NCBI GenBank assembly: GCA_937770485.1
Contig: CALJHX010000022.1
Location: 1 to 64,000 of the forward strand
Length of the DNA: 64,000 nucleotides
Source: an uncultured Verrucomicrobiae bacterium
GTDB lineage: Bacteria; Verrucomicrobiota; Verrucomicrobiia; Limisphaerales; UBA1096
Direction of reading: 5' to 3'
Each line of letters starts with the position of its first letter. Position 1 is the stretch's first letter. The notes beneath the pieces are model-generated. The model had not been told where the DNA came from, made no database searches, and saw only the letters and a program-made list of their open reading frames with translations. The translations under genes were made by a program, and so were the position numbers. Positions 52,101 to 60,993 of the stretch are shown in pieces.

Positions 52101-55065
52101 GCGCGGTCCAGAATCGTTGCGTGATTTTGTGCCGATGCTCGACCTCGACGAAGGCGCGGCCCGTGTCGTAGCCGGTTCCCCAAAGCAGCCGAAACGTCTC
52201 GCCCGGCTCGAGGCTGTTTTGCTCGGCTGCCACCAACTGCGGCAGGCGAATGGCCAAGCGCTTGGCCGCCGGGTCGAGTACTTGCAGCGAGTGGATCGCC
52301 TTAACCTTTTTGCCCAGACGATCTTTTGTCTCGAACACCGCGCGGTACACCCCAACCGCCAGCTTGGCCTCGGCCTTGGCCTTACCCTTGGCGTCTGTCT
52401 CGATGTCGTGCGTGGACACCGCCTGGCCAAGCGGCCACGTCTCCGGGTTGGTGCCATCTAGCTTCGGCTTGACTGCCCTTGACGAAGTGGAGGCGCCGAC
52501 CAGTCTCGCCCGCTTGACTGTCTCCGGTTGCTCGACCAAGTGAATGGTTAACTTGCCCTTGGCCGACTCCGGTGCGCCGGCGAGTGACTGTGTTGTGATA
52601 CTGAACTCCACCGGCTTGGCCACCTTCTGCCAGGCGTCTGCCGTCATCGTTGCCTTTAGGGTGGTGTAGCCTACCGGCACATTCGTGGTGTCGCTGCGCG
52701 TCTCGCCGCTGCCGTCCGTCACGTCGGCGACGACGCGGTAAATGAAAGTTGGCTCACTCTCCTCCGGCACGGCGTCGTCCGGCTCGGCTTCGAACTCAAT
52801 GACAAACGAGCCGTCCGGTTGGGTCTCGAATGTGCCGTGCGCGATCTGCCGCTGCTGCGACCGAACCGGCCCGCCACCCCAGTAATGCCAGCGCCACCAG
52901 ACCGGCCAGCGTGACTGCCGGGTGATGCGAAACTTACCCTTGGCCGAGCCGATCGGCGCGCCGGTGTAATCGGTGGCTTTGCCGTTGAGTCGGACGGTCT
53001 CACCGAGCCTGGGTGACTGCTCCGGCTTACCCAGATCGAGGAGAAACTTGGGCCGCTTGTACTCCTCCACACGAAAGCTGCCCTGTCCGCGTGGCGCCGC
53101 AGTAGTCGCGATTCGGTAGTGGCCGGTGAGTCGGTTTTTTGGTCCGGTGAAGCTCCCGGAGAAGGAGCCGTAACCGTTGCTCTTCACGTCGAGTTGCTCG
53201 ACTTCCTCATTATTAGGATCGCGCAGTACGACCTTCAAGTTGCGGCCCTGAATGGCCTTGTAATCATCCTTGGCATGATTCCACGCGAGGGCGATGCCTT
53301 TGAATTGAATTGTTTGGCCGGGTCGATAGATCGCGCGGTCGGTGAAAAACATCACTGACTCCTGCGGCTTAGGCTGTTGCACGGTGCCGCCCCAGTAATT
53401 ATTTCGCCCGGTCGTGCCGACTTGTCTTCCATTGTGCTGCGTGAGGAAAAACCCTTGGTATTGGTTTTTGTCTTTTTGAAAACTGAACATTCCTGACTCA
53501 TCTGTGGCGTCCGTTATTTTCGTGTATTTGCCACGATTGTTTCGCAGCCAGGCGTCCACTTGCGCACCGGGGATAGGCTTGCCGGAATTACCCTCGACGA
53601 CGAAGCCCTCGAGCCTGTTCGCCCTCGAGCGGATCACCAATCCCAACTCACTGATCCAGACGGTCGAGTAGTTCATACGGTTGTCTTTTTCGGAAAACGT
53701 GGCCTCCGCGCTGGAGACGAGAAAATAAAAACCCGGCTTCACATCGGTTGGCACGGTGAAACGTTCCGTGCGCTGCTTATAGTCGTCGGTTGTCGGCAGG
53801 CCGTGCTGCCACGACTTGACCGGCTTGCGTTTAAGCAACGATCGGCGATCCTCCTGCCGTGACAGGCGAAATTGTTTTTCGCGCAGCTTGTTCCAGTCGG
53901 CAGGCACAAGCCGGAAGTGCGCTCCAGTGATGTTGCGGTACGTGACGGCAAGCTCCGGCCACGGCGCGTTCCAGATCGACTCCACCTCGACGAAAATCGA
54001 CTTGGCCTCAATTTGCGCGACGAGGTTTTGGCAATGGGTACCGCCCCGGGATTCGGGGAATGCATCGTGCCCGGCGATCGCCACGCGCCGTGCCTCCACG
54101 GAGTCGCCGTCGGCGTGTAGCGTCTGCGCCCAGTGATACCGCGCCCAGGCCGAGAGTGGCCCCGACTCGCGCTCGACCAGCGACTGCATCGCCTCTATGA
54201 AACGATCGTTCGTGCCGTCACCGGTGGCGATGCGTTTGCCATGCAGCAGTCGCAAAATGTCGGTGTCGTTGAGCGCCGAGGAGTCGGCCTCGTCCAGGTG
54301 AAACCGCAGCACATCCTGATATAATCGAACAGCCTTGAACTGGGGCGACTCTGTGTCGGTCGTCTGCGGTACCCACGCGAGAAACTTATCCAGCGGGCCA
54401 AGCAGCGGGTCGCTTGCTCTTACTTCAAACGCATCTTCCGGCTTGGCCGCCGCGAACTCGCCGGACGAGTAAAAGCCAAGCGCTTCGTGCGCGATGAAGT
54501 CGTACAACGTCGGCCGGTAATGCTCCGGCAAAGTCGGCTTGGTCAACAGGTCGGCGAAGTCGGTGGAGGGAATCGCCTTGAGTCGGCCATCGGCGAGGGC
54601 GTTGGTGAAGTGCAGATCGATCTCGCGATAAAGCCGGGGCAGATCCCAAGTCGTGAAATCGTCGCCGAGCGGCTGCGCGGTGGTGCTGCGCTGCAGGAAG
54701 CGATAGCGGTTCGCGCGGAAGTATTGCCAGTACCAGTGGCCAAGAATGGTCTCCAGCAGCGGCTTGGCCTCGTCGGGGGTCTTCTCGAGTTCGGCCCGGA
54801 GGCGAGTGATTTTTTCCTCCGGCTTGTTGCCCTGAACCGTGCCCTCGTGCGAGATGCGCTTGGCCAGGGCCTTGATCGCCTCAGCGTGCTGGCCGTCCCG
54901 CATTGCTGAGTCGTAGATCAGTTGCAGCTTGGCTGCCGCTGTCTTAGGCAGTCCTTTCTTCTCCGCGTCAGCGACCTCCCCCCACAATGCTTGGCGATCT
55001 GCTGGTTGTGCCTGCGCAAAAACCAGCCCAAAGGCCAACGTTAAAAAAACACCCTGTAACCTCAT
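49102..55065 (-). CDS. bacterial alpha-2-macroglobulin, thioester-containing
   Basis: 1987-residue secreted protein with signal peptide (VFLTLAFGLVFAQAQ), larger than Escherichia coli YfhM (about 1650). Domains in order: an N-terminal helical segment (20-350), macroglobulin-like beta domains with VMFFTDRAIYRPGQTIQFKG near 570, the A2M family region with TEWKLMAFAHDAKTRSGY near 1260, and a thioester domain with CTEQ at residues 1454-1457. The body ends with the receptor-binding-like part. Such proteins trap proteases in the periplasm. The thioester cysteine is kept. No penicillin-binding protein 1C gene is adjacent, unlike the common pair. Confidence 0.9.
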   Translation of the reverse strand: MRLQGVFLTLAFGLVFAQAQPADRQALWGEVADAEKKGLPKTAAAKLQLIYDSAMRDGQHAEAIKALAKRISHEGTVQGNKPEEKITRLRAELEKTPDEAKPLLETILGHWYWQYFRANRYRFLQRSTTAQPLGDDFTTWDLPRLYREIDLHFTNALADGRLKAIPSTDFADLLTKPTLPEHYRPTLYDFIAHEALGFYSSGEFAAAKPEDAFEVRASDPLLGPLDKFLAWVPQTTDTESPQFKAVRLYQDVLRFHLDEADSSALNDTDILRLLHGKRIATGDGTNDRFIEAMQSLVERESGPLSAWARYHWAQTLHADGDSVEARRVAIAGHDAFPESRGGTHCQNLVAQIEAKSIFVEVESIWNAPWPELAVTYRNITGAHFRLVPADWNKLREKQFRLSRQEDRRSLLKRKPVKSWQHGLPTTDDYKQRTERFTVPTDVKPGFYFLVSSAEATFSEKDNRMNYSTVWISELGLVIRSRANRLEGFVVEGNSGKPIPGAQVDAWLRNNRGKYTKITDATDESGMFSFQKDKNQYQGFFLTQHNGRQVGTTGRNNYWGGTVQQPKPQESVMFFTDRAIYRPGQTIQFKGIALAWNHAKDDYKAIQGRNLKVVLRDPNNEEVEQLDVKSNGYGSFSGSFTGPKNRLTGHYRIATTAAPRGQGSFRVEEYKRPKFLLDLGKPEQSPRLGETVRLNGKATDYTGAPIGSAKGKFRITRQSRWPVWWRWHYWGGGPVRSQQRQIAHGTFETQPDGSFVIEFEAEPDDAVPEESEPTFIYRVVADVTDGSGETRSDTTNVPVGYTTLKATMTADAWQKVAKPVEFSITTQSLAGAPESAKGKLTIHLVEQPETVKRARLVGASTSSRAVKPKLDGTNPETWPLGQAVSTHDIETDAKGKAKAEAKLAVGVYRAVFETKDRLGKKVKAIHSLQVLDPAAKRLAIRLPQLVAAEQNSLEPGETFRLLWGTGYDTGRAFVEVEHRHKITQRFWTAPGRTQRLLEVPVTGEMRGGFSVHVTQVRENRMLQRTHHVTVPWSNMKLNVKWERFVSKLRPGQEETWTATITGPDAEKAVAEMVATLYDASLDAFAPHHWQRQFGIYRHDYSSAHSTFANNGHSLGGLLGSWGRKTVNIPSYLYRAFPAEITRWYSNRIRARGGRLGMEMNRSNAFFSAPGSPVAEADSAMKSAVQVQKKASFGALEDGAGALAKVDNSPVGIPKPDSTVVPIRKNLNETAFFFPHLISSEAGEVKLSFTMPEALTEWKLMAFAHDAKTRSGYLDGKAVTSLDLMVRPNPPRFLREGDALEFTTRVINTGETKRVGSVKLNLQNAETEASANALLGNTSPEQKFAIPAGESRSFSWRLTVPDGAPTLVYQVTASAGDQGDGEENYLPVLSRHILVTESLPLPIRDKGTKKFRFDKLIASGESDTLRHQSLTVQVASNPAWYAVLALPYLMEYPHECTEQTFNRLYANTLARHIAKSDPRIRRVFDLWKGTDALDSPLEKNEELKSLLLLETPWVREAKNESQARRNVGILFDKNRLDSETKRLLDQLARAQNADGGWPWMPGGRSNDYITLYVTTGFARLRHLGVEGVPVTQAVKALGRLDGWIKKRYDRIVENKTLDGNHLSSTIALYLYCRSFYLKDRPVGQAHKTAFDYFVGQAQKHWLKVGSRQSQAHVAIALHRLGDRQVPGDVIKSILEHSVTNEELGMFWRDTEHSWWWYRAPIETQAMMIEAFNEITADKDAVRECQIWLIKQKQTQAWKTTKATADAVYSILLGGDNLLASTKLVEVSLGGETVKPENVEAGTGFYQHKFDRGDIKSALGQVEMTKHDAGVAWGSVYWQYLEDLAKVTPHEATPLNLSKEIYVRENTKSGQVLKPIGSDLEPGDELVVRLVLRTNRDMEFVHMNDQRGSGTEPVNVLSGHRYRDGLAYYESTRDASSHFFIDYLPKGTYVFEYPVKVFHRGRYQSGIANIQSMYAPEFNSHSASQWLEVK

Positions 55066-55186
55066 GATCAGAAACTCGCCAATATTAAGATGCGCTTTCG
55101 AGCCGAAACCTTAGGCATTGATTTGCCACTTAGCCAAGCAGGAGTTGCGATTTGTTTTGTTTGTTTGGATGTCAGGAGGTAGTTTA

Positions 55187-56443
55187 ATGGGACACAATAT
55201 GAAGCTTCGGTGTTATTTCCTGTTTTGCTTGTGGGTATTTGGGTTCAACGGCGTCGGCGTAGAACTAGGACAGGGGACATTCCGCGCCGTTCAAGATCCC
55301 GCCAAGTTTGGCTTTGATCCCGCCAAGCTGAATGCCATCCATGAATTGCAAAAAAAATTCATTGCCGATGAAGTGTGCCTTTCCAACGTCGCGCTTTTGG
55401 CCAGTGGTGGCAAAGTAGTTTACCATCGTGCCGCCAATTCAAAATTTCCTGGTGATCGGCCGATCACGGAAAATACTGTGTTTCCCATCTGGTCAATGTC
55501 CAAGCCGATCACGAGCGTGGCTGCAATGATTCTTCATGAGCGAGGCGCATTCAAACTGGACGACTCTGTTTCAACGATCATTCCACAGTTGTCGAAACTG
55601 CGAGTCAAGGCTGGGGGTGGCAAAACCGAGCCGTTGAAAAAACAAATTACCTATCGTGATCTGCTGCGGCACTCCTCTGGTTTTGCAGGTTACGATGGTT
55701 CATTCGATCAGAAGGGTACTTGGAAAGAGGTTATAGAACTCGACAGTCTGGTCGAGTTGATCGATCTGCTGGAGGTCAAGCCCATCGAACATCAGCCCGG
55801 TAAAAAACATACCTATGGCCTTAGCACCGCCGTGATGGGGCGGGCAATCGAGATTCTGTCAGGTCAACCGTTCGACAAGTTTTTGGAAAGGGAAATTTTC
55901 AAGCCACTTGGTATGGAGCATACCCGTTTTTATCTCACCGAGCAGGATCGTGAACGCTTTCAACCATTGTTTGTGAAACTCAAAGGCAAGTTTCGCCCCG
56001 GAACACCGGTCGAGGATGAGCTTTATTACGCCCCCCAAAGTTCCCTCTTTCTCGGAGGTGAAGGACTCGTTTCGACGCTCGGTGACTATGGACGGTTCTG
56101 CCAGATGCTGGTCGATCGCGGCAAGGCACCCAACGGCAAACAGATCATATTGCCCAAGACACTCGACCTAATGTTAAGCGATCAACTGGAGGGTATACCC
56201 GGCTATGGAGATACCCGCAAAGGTTATGCCTTTGGGCTCGGGTTTTACTTCTTGGAAGACACAAAAAAAGAGGGGCAAAATTCGCCCGACGGCATTTTTG
56301 GCTGGGGTGGATACCATACCACTCATTTTTGGATCGATCCCAAGAACAAACTTTATGCCGTCTTCATGGCCCGACTTTATCCCTACAATGGCAAGACCCA
56401 GACCGAGTTTCGGAAGGCTGTGTATGAGGCTCTTAAGTATTAG
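55187..56443 (+). CDS. serine hydrolase, class C beta-lactamase/family VIII esterase-like
   Basis: 418-residue secreted serine hydrolase. A strong ribosome site AGGAGGT (55174-55180) sits seven bases before ATG 55187, which decides the start over earlier in-frame ATGs. An N-terminal hydrophobic leader is followed by the active-site SMSK (Ser103, Lys106), the RDLLRHSSGFAGYDG block and the YGLSTAVMG tyrosine region. It hydrolyses esters, D-amino-acid amides or beta-lactams; the GWGGYHTTHFWID motif near the end is typical of the esterase branch. Confidence 0.9.
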   Translation: MGHNMKLRCYFLFCLWVFGFNGVGVELGQGTFRAVQDPAKFGFDPAKLNAIHELQKKFIADEVCLSNVALLASGGKVVYHRAANSKFPGDRPITENTVFPIWSMSKPITSVAAMILHERGAFKLDDSVSTIIPQLSKLRVKAGGGKTEPLKKQITYRDLLRHSSGFAGYDGSFDQKGTWKEVIELDSLVELIDLLEVKPIEHQPGKKHTYGLSTAVMGRAIEILSGQPFDKFLEREIFKPLGMEHTRFYLTEQDRERFQPLFVKLKGKFRPGTPVEDELYYAPQSSLFLGGEGLVSTLGDYGRFCQMLVDRGKAPNGKQIILPKTLDLMLSDQLEGIPGYGDTRKGYAFGLGFYFLEDTKKEGQNSPDGIFGWGGYHTTHFWIDPKNKLYAVFMARLYPYNGKTQTEFRKAVYEALKY

Positions 56444-56622
56444 CTTTATATCCCGCTTAATAATCCCGTTGTGAAAAACAAAGAGGCCATCGCCAATCCT
56501 GAAAGATTCGAACTGTTTCGGAATCTTGAGGCTCTGATACTGTGAGTATGTGGCTCCACTTTTTTCGGTTTGCCTACATCAAGACCCTGGGCCGGTTTTG
56601 AAGTTAAACCGGCAGCACATTC

Positions 56623-58158
56623 ATGGAACCTGAAGAGCCTAAGATTGATTGGTTTATTTTTACTACAACGGGAATTGTGATTGCCGTTGTCACGCTATTG
56701 TTGCTTCTAGCCCCACAGGCCAGCCAAGACGCAATCACATGGACATTATCTTTTATTACGGGCAAAACCGGTTTGATCTACATCTGGTTCGGCATCGGCG
56801 TAATGTTTTTTCTGCTGCTCGTTGCACTTGGACCATTCGGGCCCATCACGCTTGGCCCATCAAATGAGCGCCCTGAACATTCAACATTAAGCTGGATAGC
56901 TATGTTGTTTTCGACCGGTATTGGCACTGCGATACTTTACTGGGGTACGATTGAATGGGTTGAGTACTATGAGAACCCCCCTTTTGAGATTGAACCACGC
57001 TCGGAAGAAGCGTTGAAATGGTCAACCTCATACGGAATGTTTCACTGGGGTATCATCGGTTGGTCACTCTATTGCCTGCCATCGGTTTGCCTTGGTTACG
57101 CGTATCATGTTCGTAATGAATCATCATTGAACCTTTCTTCTGCGTGTCGACCAATCTTGCGTGGCAGCACCCGGAAAGTGCCTGGCAGGGTCATTGATAT
57201 TTTGTTCATGGTTGGCCTTCTGGGTTCGGCAACAACAGGCATCGGTCTGACCACACCGTTGATCACCGAATCGTTTGGTGCGTTTTTCGGCGTGGAACAA
57301 TCGTTCGAACTCACCCTTGGCGCTCTTGCCTTGGTTGTAGCCATAATCGCGCTGAGTGTCTACGTCGGTTTGGAGCGCGGAATCAAGCAGTTATCGAACA
57401 TAAATATCGTTCTGATATTCATGCTCATGGGGATGATTGTTGCCTGGGGTCCGGCGAAATACATTGCGAGGCAAGGTCTTGATAGTCTGCTTTTCATGAT
57501 GACCCATTTGCCAGAAATGAGTGGTGTGGGTTATCCGGCACACAACAAAGCATTCACTGAAAAATGGACAGTTTTTTATTGGGCATGGTGGCTGTCCCTC
57601 GGGCCATTTGTGGGAATGTTCATCTGCAAGATTTCACGTGGCCGAACATTACGCCAATTGATCCTGGGGGTTTTGTTTTTTGGGACGCTTGGCTGCACCA
57701 TCTGCTTCATGATTCTTGGCAGTTACTCGCTATACCTTGAGCAGGAACAAGGAATAAAAATCATTGAGGCCTTTAAGCAGAACAAGCATGCGGCTGTGAT
57801 TCAGGTGATAACATCACTACCGCTGGGCCAATGGAGTCTGCCACTCTTTTTTTTGCTTTGTGTCTCATTTGCGGCGACAACCTATGATTCTGCGTCCTAC
57901 ACCTTGGCCGCCGCTGCCACAAGAAAGCTCAAACCTAGCGAGCATCCCGCCCGCTGGCATCGGGTAGTCTGGGCGATTGGGCTGGGAGTATTGCCACTTG
58001 TTATATTGTCACTCGGTCGGTTGACTGGAAACGAAAAGCAAAAGGACGTGCTTGAATTATTGCAAACAGCCTCTGTCGTGGTTTCGCTTCCCATTCTCTT
58101 TATCGGGGTGATGATGGCTGTCTCACTGACGATCCTGCTTTTCAGGCACAATAAATAA
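56623..58158 (+). CDS. BCCT family transporter (betaine/choline/carnitine)
   Basis: 511-residue membrane protein with twelve hydrophobic helices. The BCCT signature is clear in YWAWWLSLGPFVGMFICKISRGRTLRQ near residue 320 and STGIGTAILYWGTIEW near 100. It imports quaternary amines such as glycine betaine, often for osmoprotection. The 56444-56622 gap upstream shows no gene. Its base composition is lower in GC than the core of the window. Confidence 0.93.
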   Translation: MEPEEPKIDWFIFTTTGIVIAVVTLLLLLAPQASQDAITWTLSFITGKTGLIYIWFGIGVMFFLLLVALGPFGPITLGPSNERPEHSTLSWIAMLFSTGIGTAILYWGTIEWVEYYENPPFEIEPRSEEALKWSTSYGMFHWGIIGWSLYCLPSVCLGYAYHVRNESSLNLSSACRPILRGSTRKVPGRVIDILFMVGLLGSATTGIGLTTPLITESFGAFFGVEQSFELTLGALALVVAIIALSVYVGLERGIKQLSNINIVLIFMLMGMIVAWGPAKYIARQGLDSLLFMMTHLPEMSGVGYPAHNKAFTEKWTVFYWAWWLSLGPFVGMFICKISRGRTLRQLILGVLFFGTLGCTICFMILGSYSLYLEQEQGIKIIEAFKQNKHAAVIQVITSLPLGQWSLPLFFLLCVSFAATTYDSASYTLAAAATRKLKPSEHPARWHRVVWAIGLGVLPLVILSLGRLTGNEKQKDVLELLQTASVVVSLPILFIGVMMAVSLTILLFRHNK

Positions 58159-58377
58159 TGGAGTCGGAATAGTTGCCGGCTTGTTTCGATCCTGCTTGAT
58201 CAAGCGTTAATTCCATTCGGTGGCTAATTTTCTGGATTGATGATTACCATCATACAGGTACACAATATGCCGATTAACAGAAGAGCCCACCTGTAATAGA
58301 AACGTTTCCCGGTCGGTTGGTTGATTGGAGTTGGACGGTTACAGGTGGTCTGCTATTTGTTAACGCACTTCAGGCTC

Positions 58378-58845
58378 ATGAAACTCATCATAACAACAAT
58401 TGCAGCTATGCTGTTGGCGGGGTGTGGGACGACAACCGCGATATTAATTCACAAGGCCGCCTTTGATGGAAACATCAAAGCTGTGAAACGACACCTGGAT
58501 GCCGGTGTGGATGCGAATGCGCAGACTAGGTCGGAAAACACCCCTTTGCATGCGGCGGCTTATCGGGGGCATACCGAGGTTGTTGAGTTGCTTATTGCCC
58601 ATGGTGCGGATGTCAACTCAAGGGATGTGCGAGGCTGGATTCCATTGCATGCGGCGGTTGATCAGGGTCACGTGGAAACTGGCGAACTGCTCATTGCCAA
58701 AGGCGCGGATTTGAATGCCAGAATAAAGGGTGGCGGCTATACCGTGCTGGATTTAGCCAATCTGAAAGAACAAATTGAACTCGCCGGTCTCCTGCGCAAA
58801 TACGGAGCCAGGACGGTTGAAGAATTGAAAGCTGAAGGGAGATGA
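58378..58845 (+). CDS. ankyrin-repeat lipoprotein
   Basis: 155-residue lipoprotein with lipobox LLAGC (Cys16) and three ankyrin repeats (HKAAFDGNIKAVKRHLDAGVDANAQ, TPLHAAAYRGHTEVVELLIAHGADVNS, IPLHAAVDQGHVETGELLIAKGADLNA-like pattern). It probably binds a protein partner at the membrane. ATG 58378 is preceded by TTCAGGCTC. The stop overlaps the ATG of a second, broken copy. Confidence 0.85.
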   Translation: MKLIITTIAAMLLAGCGTTTAILIHKAAFDGNIKAVKRHLDAGVDANAQTRSENTPLHAAAYRGHTEVVELLIAHGADVNSRDVRGWIPLHAAVDQGHVETGELLIAKGADLNARIKGGGYTVLDLANLKEQIELAGLLRKYGARTVEELKAEGR

Positions 58846-59162
58846 AACACCTCCTAATCACAATCGCAGCAGTGCTGTTGGTGGGGTGTGGGCCGTCGGT
58901 TCCAGATGTTTCAATCTACGATGCAGTCGAAGACGGTAATATTGCTGTTGTCAAAGAGCACTTGGCCGCTGGCACGGATGTAAACTAAAAAGACAAGGAT
59001 GGATGGACTCCCCTGCACGAAGCCGCTTCTGAGGGACACAACAAAATTATCGAACTCCTGGTCGCCAAGGGAGCTGATGGCGAAATACCGGTTGATGCAG
59101 TAGCAAACCCCGAGACCACCGACTTCCTCCGCAAACTCGGAGGCAAGACAGGTGCGGAGTGA
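58842..59162 (+). pseudogene. second ankyrin lipoprotein with an in-frame stop
   Basis: Starts MKHLLITIAAVLLVGCG and runs 48 codons to DVN, then TAA at 58986-58988. The same frame continues with [26 protein letters not shown] and ends at TGA 59160-59162. The stop falls inside the ankyrin repeat where an ordinary codon is expected. It is a tandem paralogue of 58378. Confidence 0.75.
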
Positions 59163-59270
59163 AAACCGAAGGGAAATGAAACTTCCGATACCTCTCTGAC
59201 CTCGCTGCCACGTTGTTGTAAGCATTGCGACGCCTACGGTGGCCTGTTACGTTTGACCGGCCTCAGGCTT

Positions 59271-59396
59271 ATGAAACGCACACTGATGGCAATAACGGCC
59301 GTCTCACTTGTAGCCTCGACTGCCTTCACTGGACCGATCCACACCGCAACCGAGGAGTATAACCTGCCTTCACAAACCCTGAGTAAGCGTCCATGA
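59271..59396 (+). CDS. 41-residue secreted peptide
   Basis: MKRTLMAITAVSLVASTAFTG, then a short polar tail ending in SKRP. It is a signal-peptide-only reading frame with the same CTCAGGCTYATGAAAC start context as 58378. It has no lipobox cysteine. Its stop overlaps the cupin start (ATGA), so it could be a leader peptide for the cupin gene or a remnant. Confidence 0.45.
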   Translation: MKRTLMAITAVSLVASTAFTGPIHTATEEYNLPSQTLSKRP

Positions 59397-59758
59397 ACCA
59401 CGAGGCCTTGAATATTGAAGAGAAGTTTTCAGGTTTCAGTGAACGCTGGTCGCCCCGTGTCATTGCCGAGATGAACGATTACCAGTTCAAGCTGGTGAAA
59501 GCCCAGGGGGAGTTCGTGTGGCATTCCCACGATGACACAGATGAAGCATTCATTGTCGTCAGCGGCATCCTGGACATCGAATTCAGGGATAGAAAAGTCA
59601 GGCTGGAATCCGGGGAAATGTTTGTCGTTCCAAAGGGCGTCGAGCACAGGCCGGTTGCCCGGGATGAGTGCAGACTGATGCTTGTGGAGCCCAAGAGCGT
59701 GGTTAACACGGGGGATGCGGGCGGACAATTGACAGCAGGGAATGATGTCTGGGCTTAA
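59393..59758 (+). CDS. cupin-domain protein
   Basis: 121-residue single-cupin protein. The first cupin motif is HSHDDTDEAFIVVSG (residues about 44-58), and the second is GEMFVVPKGVEHRPVA. The histidines and glutamate could hold one metal ion. The function is unknown; such small cupins act as isomerases or regulators. ATG overlaps the upstream 41-residue peptide. Confidence 0.85.
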   Translation: MNHEALNIEEKFSGFSERWSPRVIAEMNDYQFKLVKAQGEFVWHSHDDTDEAFIVVSGILDIEFRDRKVRLESGEMFVVPKGVEHRPVARDECRLMLVEPKSVVNTGDAGGQLTAGNDVWA

Positions 59759-59831
59759 GTCAGACGACTGTTAATCTAACCTTGTCTCTGGCTGCTGCGA
59801 TTGCGCAGCAACCTACCGCTTGGCCAAGCGG

Positions 59832-60329
59832 TCAGTTTCTCTTGGCGGCTTTTTTGGCTCGCTTATCTGCGAAGAATTCTCGCAGGACGGCGGCGCATTG
59901 TTGCTCGCCGACACCGGCGGTGATGGTGCAGTGGTGGTTGAGCCCCTCGTGCTGCAGCAGGTTCATTGCGCCGCCGGCTGCTCCGCCCTTGGGGTCGGGA
60001 GCGCCGAACACCACGCGGTCGAGCCGGCAATGGACGACCGCACCGGCGCACATCGGGCACGGCTCCTTGGTGGCGTATAGCGTGCAGCCGGTGAGCCGCC
60101 AGTTGCCGATCGCCTCCTCGGCGGCGGTGAGGGCGAGCATCTCGGCGTGCGCGGTGGCGTCCTTAAGTAGTTCCACCTGGTTGAACGCGCGAGCGATGAT
60201 GCGGCCTTTGTGCACGATCACCGCGCCGACCGGCACCTCCCCGGCCTCCCACGCTTTCATCGCCTGGCGCAGGGCTTCGCCCATGAAGTAATCGTCGCTG
60301 CTGAGGTCAATCATTGGCTCGTCAGTCAT
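59832..60329 (-). CDS. tadA: tRNA-specific adenosine deaminase
   Basis: 165-residue zinc deaminase. The zinc and catalytic residues are in HAEM (His61, Glu63) and PCPMC (Cys91, Cys94). It converts A34 to inosine in tRNA-Arg(ACG). Start ATG 60329 overlaps the NUDIX gene by eight bases. A TTGGCCAAGCGG palindrome lies directly after the stop, at 59820. Confidence 0.93.
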   Translation of the reverse strand: MTDEPMIDLSSDDYFMGEALRQAMKAWEAGEVPVGAVIVHKGRIIARAFNQVELLKDATAHAEMLALTAAEEAIGNWRLTGCTLYATKEPCPMCAGAVVHCRLDRVVFGAPDPKGGAAGGAMNLLQHEGLNHHCTITAGVGEQQCAAVLREFFADKRAKKAAKRN

Positions 60330-60819
60330 GGCAGGATTCCTCGGTCGTCCACTCGAAGTCGTCGCCCTCGAGGCAGTGGCAGTGCCCGGAGAAAAAGCCG
60401 CCGCGATGCTGCAGGAACAGGGGCCAAAGTTTATCGCGGTCGGTGCGCGGCACGTTGAGCCTGGCCATTTCGGCGTTGTTAAAAAAACCGAATCGGCCCT
60501 CGCGGCAGGGCGGCGGCAGCTTGGCCAAGCGCGGCAAAACCTCGAATAAAAAAATGTACCAGTGGGTGCGGCCTTCGTAGCCGTCCTCACTGACGAGACC
60601 AGTGAGGTGGAGGTCGCTTGGCTTGAGTGTGAGTTCCATTTCCTCGTGGGCCTCGCGGCAGGCGCAGGCGTAGGGCGACTCGCCACGATCGGCGTGCACC
60701 TTGCCGCCGGGCGGACTCCATTTGCCGAGGTTGGGCTCCTGCGTGCGCTCGAGCAGCAGCAGCCGGTCGGCGTCGTCGAAGCAGTAAAGCAGGGTGGCGA
60801 TCTTGTGAGGCAGCACCAT
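60322..60819 (-). CDS. NUDIX hydrolase
   Basis: 165-residue NUDIX protein. The box GGKVHADRGESPYACACREAHEEMEL fits the Gx5Ex7REUXEExGU pattern. It hydrolyses a nucleoside diphosphate derivative, perhaps an oxidised nucleotide (MutT-like) given the C-terminal HRGGFFSGHCHCLEG. It is overlapped by tadA. Confidence 0.88.
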   Translation of the reverse strand: MVLPHKIATLLYCFDDADRLLLLERTQEPNLGKWSPPGGKVHADRGESPYACACREAHEEMELTLKPSDLHLTGLVSEDGYEGRTHWYIFLFEVLPRLAKLPPPCREGRFGFFNNAEMARLNVPRTDRDKLWPLFLQHRGGFFSGHCHCLEGDDFEWTTEESCHD

Positions 60820-60993
60820 CGGCGGCGACTCTGCCGCGAAACACGCCCGGGTGGCAAGCGAAGCGCGACTTCGAATTGGTCAATCGGGAACGGAGCACCG
60901 AGAACAGGCAACCCTGTCCCGCCGGATTCGGGGATGGATTTTCGGCGCGGTCGAGTGTTAGCTTGGCCGCCTTCGCGCTGCGGCGCATTCCTG

